The notes below the pieces were generated by a model that saw only the letters and a list, made by a program, of their open reading frames with translations, was not told where the DNA came from and made no database searches. DNA of 42,658 nt from assembly GCA_024710585.1 (NCBI GenBank), contig JANJUM010000120.1, positions 1-42,658 of the forward strand, read 5' to 3'. Positions 39,806 through 42,658 of the stretch are shown here, piece after piece (the stretch's first letter is position 1; each line of letters starts with the position of its first letter). Both the position numbers and the translations under genes were made by a program. Origin of the DNA: Desulforhopalus sp. (GTDB lineage: Bacteria; Desulfobacterota; Desulfobulbia; Desulfobulbales; Desulfocapsaceae).

Positions 39806-41206
39806 ATGACCGGCCGAGAGCTTGATGGCTACTGGAAAACGGTGGTCAACACCCTGCGCGATGGCATCATGATCGTCAATACCCGCGGGGCCATCGTTTC
39901 GGTCAACAAGGCCTTCGAGAAGATCACCGGCTATTCGCGGGAAGAGCTGATCGGCCGCACCTGCGAGATCCTTCAGTGTGAAACCTGCAACGCCACCCTG
40001 GCGAACGGCGAGGGCAAGTGGTGCGGCTTCTTCCATGAGGGCGAGGAGGAGGAGCGGCGCTGCCGTATCCGGAGAAAGGACGGCGCCCTGGTCAACATCC
40101 TCAAGAACGCCGCCCTGCTGCACGATTCCACCGGCGCGGTCATCGGCGCGGTGGAGACCCTGGCCGACCTCTCGGAAATCACCGAGAAAGAGAACCAGAT
40201 CGAAGACTTCCGCCGCCAGCTGCACAGCGGCGACGACTTTCACGGCATCGTCGGCAGTTCGGTACCGATGCAGCGGGTCTTCGCCATGATCGAGAACGCC
40301 GCCGCCTCCGACGCCCCGGTGATCATCTACGGTGAGAGTGGCACCGGCAAGGAGCTGGTCAGCCGCGCCATTCATCAGATCGGCCTGCGCCGCGAGGCCC
40401 CGTTCATCAAGGTCAACTGCGCCAGCCTCACCGAGTCGCTCCTCGAAAGCGAGCTTTTCGGCCATGTGCGCGGCGCCTATACCGGCGCCTACCGCGACCG
40501 CGTCGGCCGCTTCGAGATGGCCGACAAGGGCGACATCTTCCTCGACGAGATCGGCGACCTGCCCATCCCCACCCAGACCAAGCTGCTGCGCGTGCTCGAG
40601 GAGAAGGTGCTGGAACGGGTCGGCTCGAGCAGCCCGATCACCACCGACGTGCGCATCATCTCCGCCACCAATAAGGACCTGCTGCAGCTGGTCGAGCGGG
40701 GGGAGTTCCGCAAGGACTTCTTCTTCCGCATCAACGTCATCCCCATCTTCCTGCCGCCGCTCCGCGAGCGCAGCGAAGACGTCCCCCTGCTGGCCGAGAA
40801 GTTCTTCCGCACCCTGCGCTTGAAGAGCGGCAAGGATATCGCCGGCATCAGCCGTGACACCATGGAGCTCCTGCTCAACCACAGCTGGCCGGGCAACGTG
40901 CGCGAACTGAAGGGCGCCTTCGAATATGCCTTCGTCACCTGCCACGAGGAGATCATCCAGCCCCACCACCTCCCCGAAACCATCGTCAACCCCAAGCACG
41001 GCGCTTCTGCGGCCAAGGCCCCGACGGCGAAAAAGCGCGCCATCAACCTCCAATCCATCGAAAAGCAGGAATTGCTCGAGGTCCTGGCACGCACCGGCGG
41101 CAACCAGAGCAAGGCCGCGCAGCTCCTCGGGGTGTCCCGCGTCACCGTCTGGAACCGCATGAAGCGCTACGGTATCGACGCCAAGAAGAGCATCGAGGTG
41201 CGCTGA
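39806..41206 (+). CDS. PAS-AAA+-Fis sigma54-dependent transcriptional activator
   Basis: 466 aa; GESGTGKELVSRAIH, ELFGHVRGAYTGA (GAFTGA variant), FLDEIGDLP, Fis-type HTH NQSKAAQLLGVSRVTVWNRMKRYGI; Cys-rich PAS (CEILQCETCNATLANGEGKWCGFF). Confidence 0.94.
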   Translation: MTGRELDGYWKTVVNTLRDGIMIVNTRGAIVSVNKAFEKITGYSREELIGRTCEILQCETCNATLANGEGKWCGFFHEGEEEERRCRIRRKDGALVNILKNAALLHDSTGAVIGAVETLADLSEITEKENQIEDFRRQLHSGDDFHGIVGSSVPMQRVFAMIENAAASDAPVIIYGESGTGKELVSRAIHQIGLRREAPFIKVNCASLTESLLESELFGHVRGAYTGAYRDRVGRFEMADKGDIFLDEIGDLPIPTQTKLLRVLEEKVLERVGSSSPITTDVRIISATNKDLLQLVERGEFRKDFFFRINVIPIFLPPLRERSEDVPLLAEKFFRTLRLKSGKDIAGISRDTMELLLNHSWPGNVRELKGAFEYAFVTCHEEIIQPHHLPETIVNPKHGASAAKAPTAKKRAINLQSIEKQELLEVLARTGGNQSKAAQLLGVSRVTVWNRMKRYGIDAKKSIEVR

Positions 41207-41217
41207 GCCGGCCCCCT

Positions 41218-42658
41218 TCAGCCCTGGCGGCAGACCCGGTAGACTTCTTCGATGGTGGTGATGCCCTGCAGCACCTTGCGCCGCCCATCCTCGACCAACG
41301 ACACCATGCCGTCGGCAAGGGCCTTGCGCCTGATCTCGTTGGCGTCGGCGGTGCGCAGCACCAGGTCTTTCATCTCGGCATTCATGGGCAGGAGCTCGAA
41401 GATGCCGCAGCGGCCGCGGTAGCCGGTATGCAGGCAGCGCTCGCAGCCGCGGCCGCGATAGGCCGTGCCGCCCACGAAATGGCCTGGCTCCATGCCAATG
41501 CGGCGCCACATCTCGGCGCTGGGTCTGTACTCCTCGCGGCAGGAAGAGCAGATGATGCGCACCAGCCGCTGCGCCAGCACCACGTTGAGCGAGGAGGCGA
41601 GCAGGAAGGGCTCGATGCCCATGTCGCGCAGGCGGGTGATGGCTCCGGCGGCGTCGTTGGTGTGCAGGGTGGAGAGGACGAGGTGGCCGGTGAGCGCCGA
41701 CTGCATGGCGATCTCGGCGGTCTCGACGTCGCGTATCTCGCCGACGAGGATGACATCCGGGTCCTGGCGGACGATGGAGCGCAGGCCCGAGGCGAAGGTC
41801 AGCTGTATCTTCGGATTGACCTGCACCTGGCCGATGCCGTCGATGCGGTATTCGATGGGGTCCTCGATGGTGATGATATTGATATCGGTGGTGTTGATGG
41901 CGCCCAATGCCGCATAGAGGGTGGTGGTCTTGCCCGAGCCGGTGGGCCCGGTGACGAGGATGATGCCGGTGGGGGCCTTGATCGCCGCGGCGAAGGGGGC
42001 GAGGCGGTCTTCGGGCATGCCGAGGTCGGAGAGCGACAATAGCACCGACGATTTCTTCAGGAGCCGCAGCACCACCCGCTCGCCGAAGGCGGTGGGCAGG
42101 GTGGAGACGCGCACGTCGATCTCGCGGTCGGCCACCTTGAGCTCGATGCGCCCGTCCTGGGGCAGCCGTTTTTCGGCGATATCGAGCCTGGCCATGATCT
42201 TGATGCGCGACACCAGGGCGGCCTGCACCTGCCGCGGCGGGCTGAGCATGTCGTGGAGGATGCCGTCGAGGCGCTCGCGGATCCTGACATGGTTCTGGTA
42301 AGGCTCGATGTGGATGTCCGAGGCGTTGTCGCGGATGGCCTGGGCGAACATCAGGTTGACGAGACGGATGACCGGCGAGTCGCTGGTGTCGTCGAGGAGG
42401 TCGCCGATCTCCTCGATCTCGGTGAACAGGCGCCGCCGGTCGTCCTCGCCGAAATCTTCGAGGACGGTCGCCGCCGCGGCCTGGGTCTGGTCATAGGCGC
42501 GGTTTATCGCCGCGAGGATGGCTGCACGGGGGGCCAGCGCCATGGGCAGCCGCGGCAGGTCGAGGAGGCGGCGCAGATCGTCGACGGCGGCCAGCTCGCC
42601 GGGGTCGTTGACCGCCACCAGGCCCGCCCCGGCGGAGAGCACCGGCACCATGCAGTGG
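41218..42658 (-). CDS. gspE: GspE/PilB-type secretion ATPase (5' end beyond window)
   Basis: GPTGSGKTTTLYAAL Walker A, ASDIHIEPY, VRQDPDVILVGEIRD, TGHLVLSTLHTNDA, tetracysteine CSSC...CERC. Frame open to window edge. Confidence 0.9.
   Translation of the reverse strand, partial: HCMVPVLSAGAGLVAVNDPGELAAVDDLRRLLDLPRLPMALAPRAAILAAINRAYDQTQAAAATVLEDFGEDDRRRLFTEIEEIGDLLDDTSDSPVIRLVNLMFAQAIRDNASDIHIEPYQNHVRIRERLDGILHDMLSPPRQVQAALVSRIKIMARLDIAEKRLPQDGRIELKVADREIDVRVSTLPTAFGERVVLRLLKKSSVLLSLSDLGMPEDRLAPFAAAIKAPTGIILVTGPTGSGKTTTLYAALGAINTTDINIITIEDPIEYRIDGIGQVQVNPKIQLTFASGLRSIVRQDPDVILVGEIRDVETAEIAMQSALTGHLVLSTLHTNDAAGAITRLRDMGIEPFLLASSLNVVLAQRLVRIICSSCREEYRPSAEMWRRIGMEPGHFVGGTAYRGRGCERCLHTGYRGRCGIFELLPMNAEMKDLVLRTADANEIRRKALADGMVSLVEDGRRKVLQGITTIEEVYRVCRQG

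Noticed and set aside
39770-41509. 579-aa minus-strand ORF opposite the sigma54 activator
   Set aside because: Overlaps both the activator and the start of gspE; no recognisable domain.

Overview
GC-rich chromosomal window, probably from an anaerobic deltaproteobacterium / Desulfobacterota (inferred from gene content only). Left part: partial M50-type membrane protease (GTG start, absent from the ORF track), OFA-family MFS transporter plus acetyl-CoA synthetase, a GAF/HD-GYP protein behind a long structured leader, ABC-F ATPase / radical SAM / RNase III, tRNA-Cys with terminator, glycogen phosphorylase, and a TPR-metY-metX-metW-cysE-cysK sulfur amino-acid operon. Middle: a five-gene envelope cluster (FlgT-like, CsgG/PEGA, FecR, OmpA, two-lobed retropepsin-PDZ), an erythromycin-esterase-like protein and an FCD/GntR regulator. 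Right: a large minus-strand redox operon (TusA-like, HdrC/HdrB-type Fe-S protein, MetF paralog, double-length HdrA, MvhD, MetV, MetF, response regulator), followed by two small ACT-domain proteins and two histidine kinases. A divergent PAS-sigma54 activator and a partial GspE close the window. The main discovery is that the HdrC/HdrB-type protein, split in the ORF track into 38432..39226 and 37844..38368, is one reading frame interrupted by a single in-frame UGA. That UGA replaces the Cys of an E-C-G-H motif and is followed 22 nt later by a hairpin with a GGU apical loop, so it is best read as a selenoprotein with a bacterial SECIS. The operon also has a near-consensus sigma54 promoter (TGGCCCGGATCTTGCT) facing away from the divergent sigma54 activator. 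All family calls come from reading motifs by eye; no database search was run.
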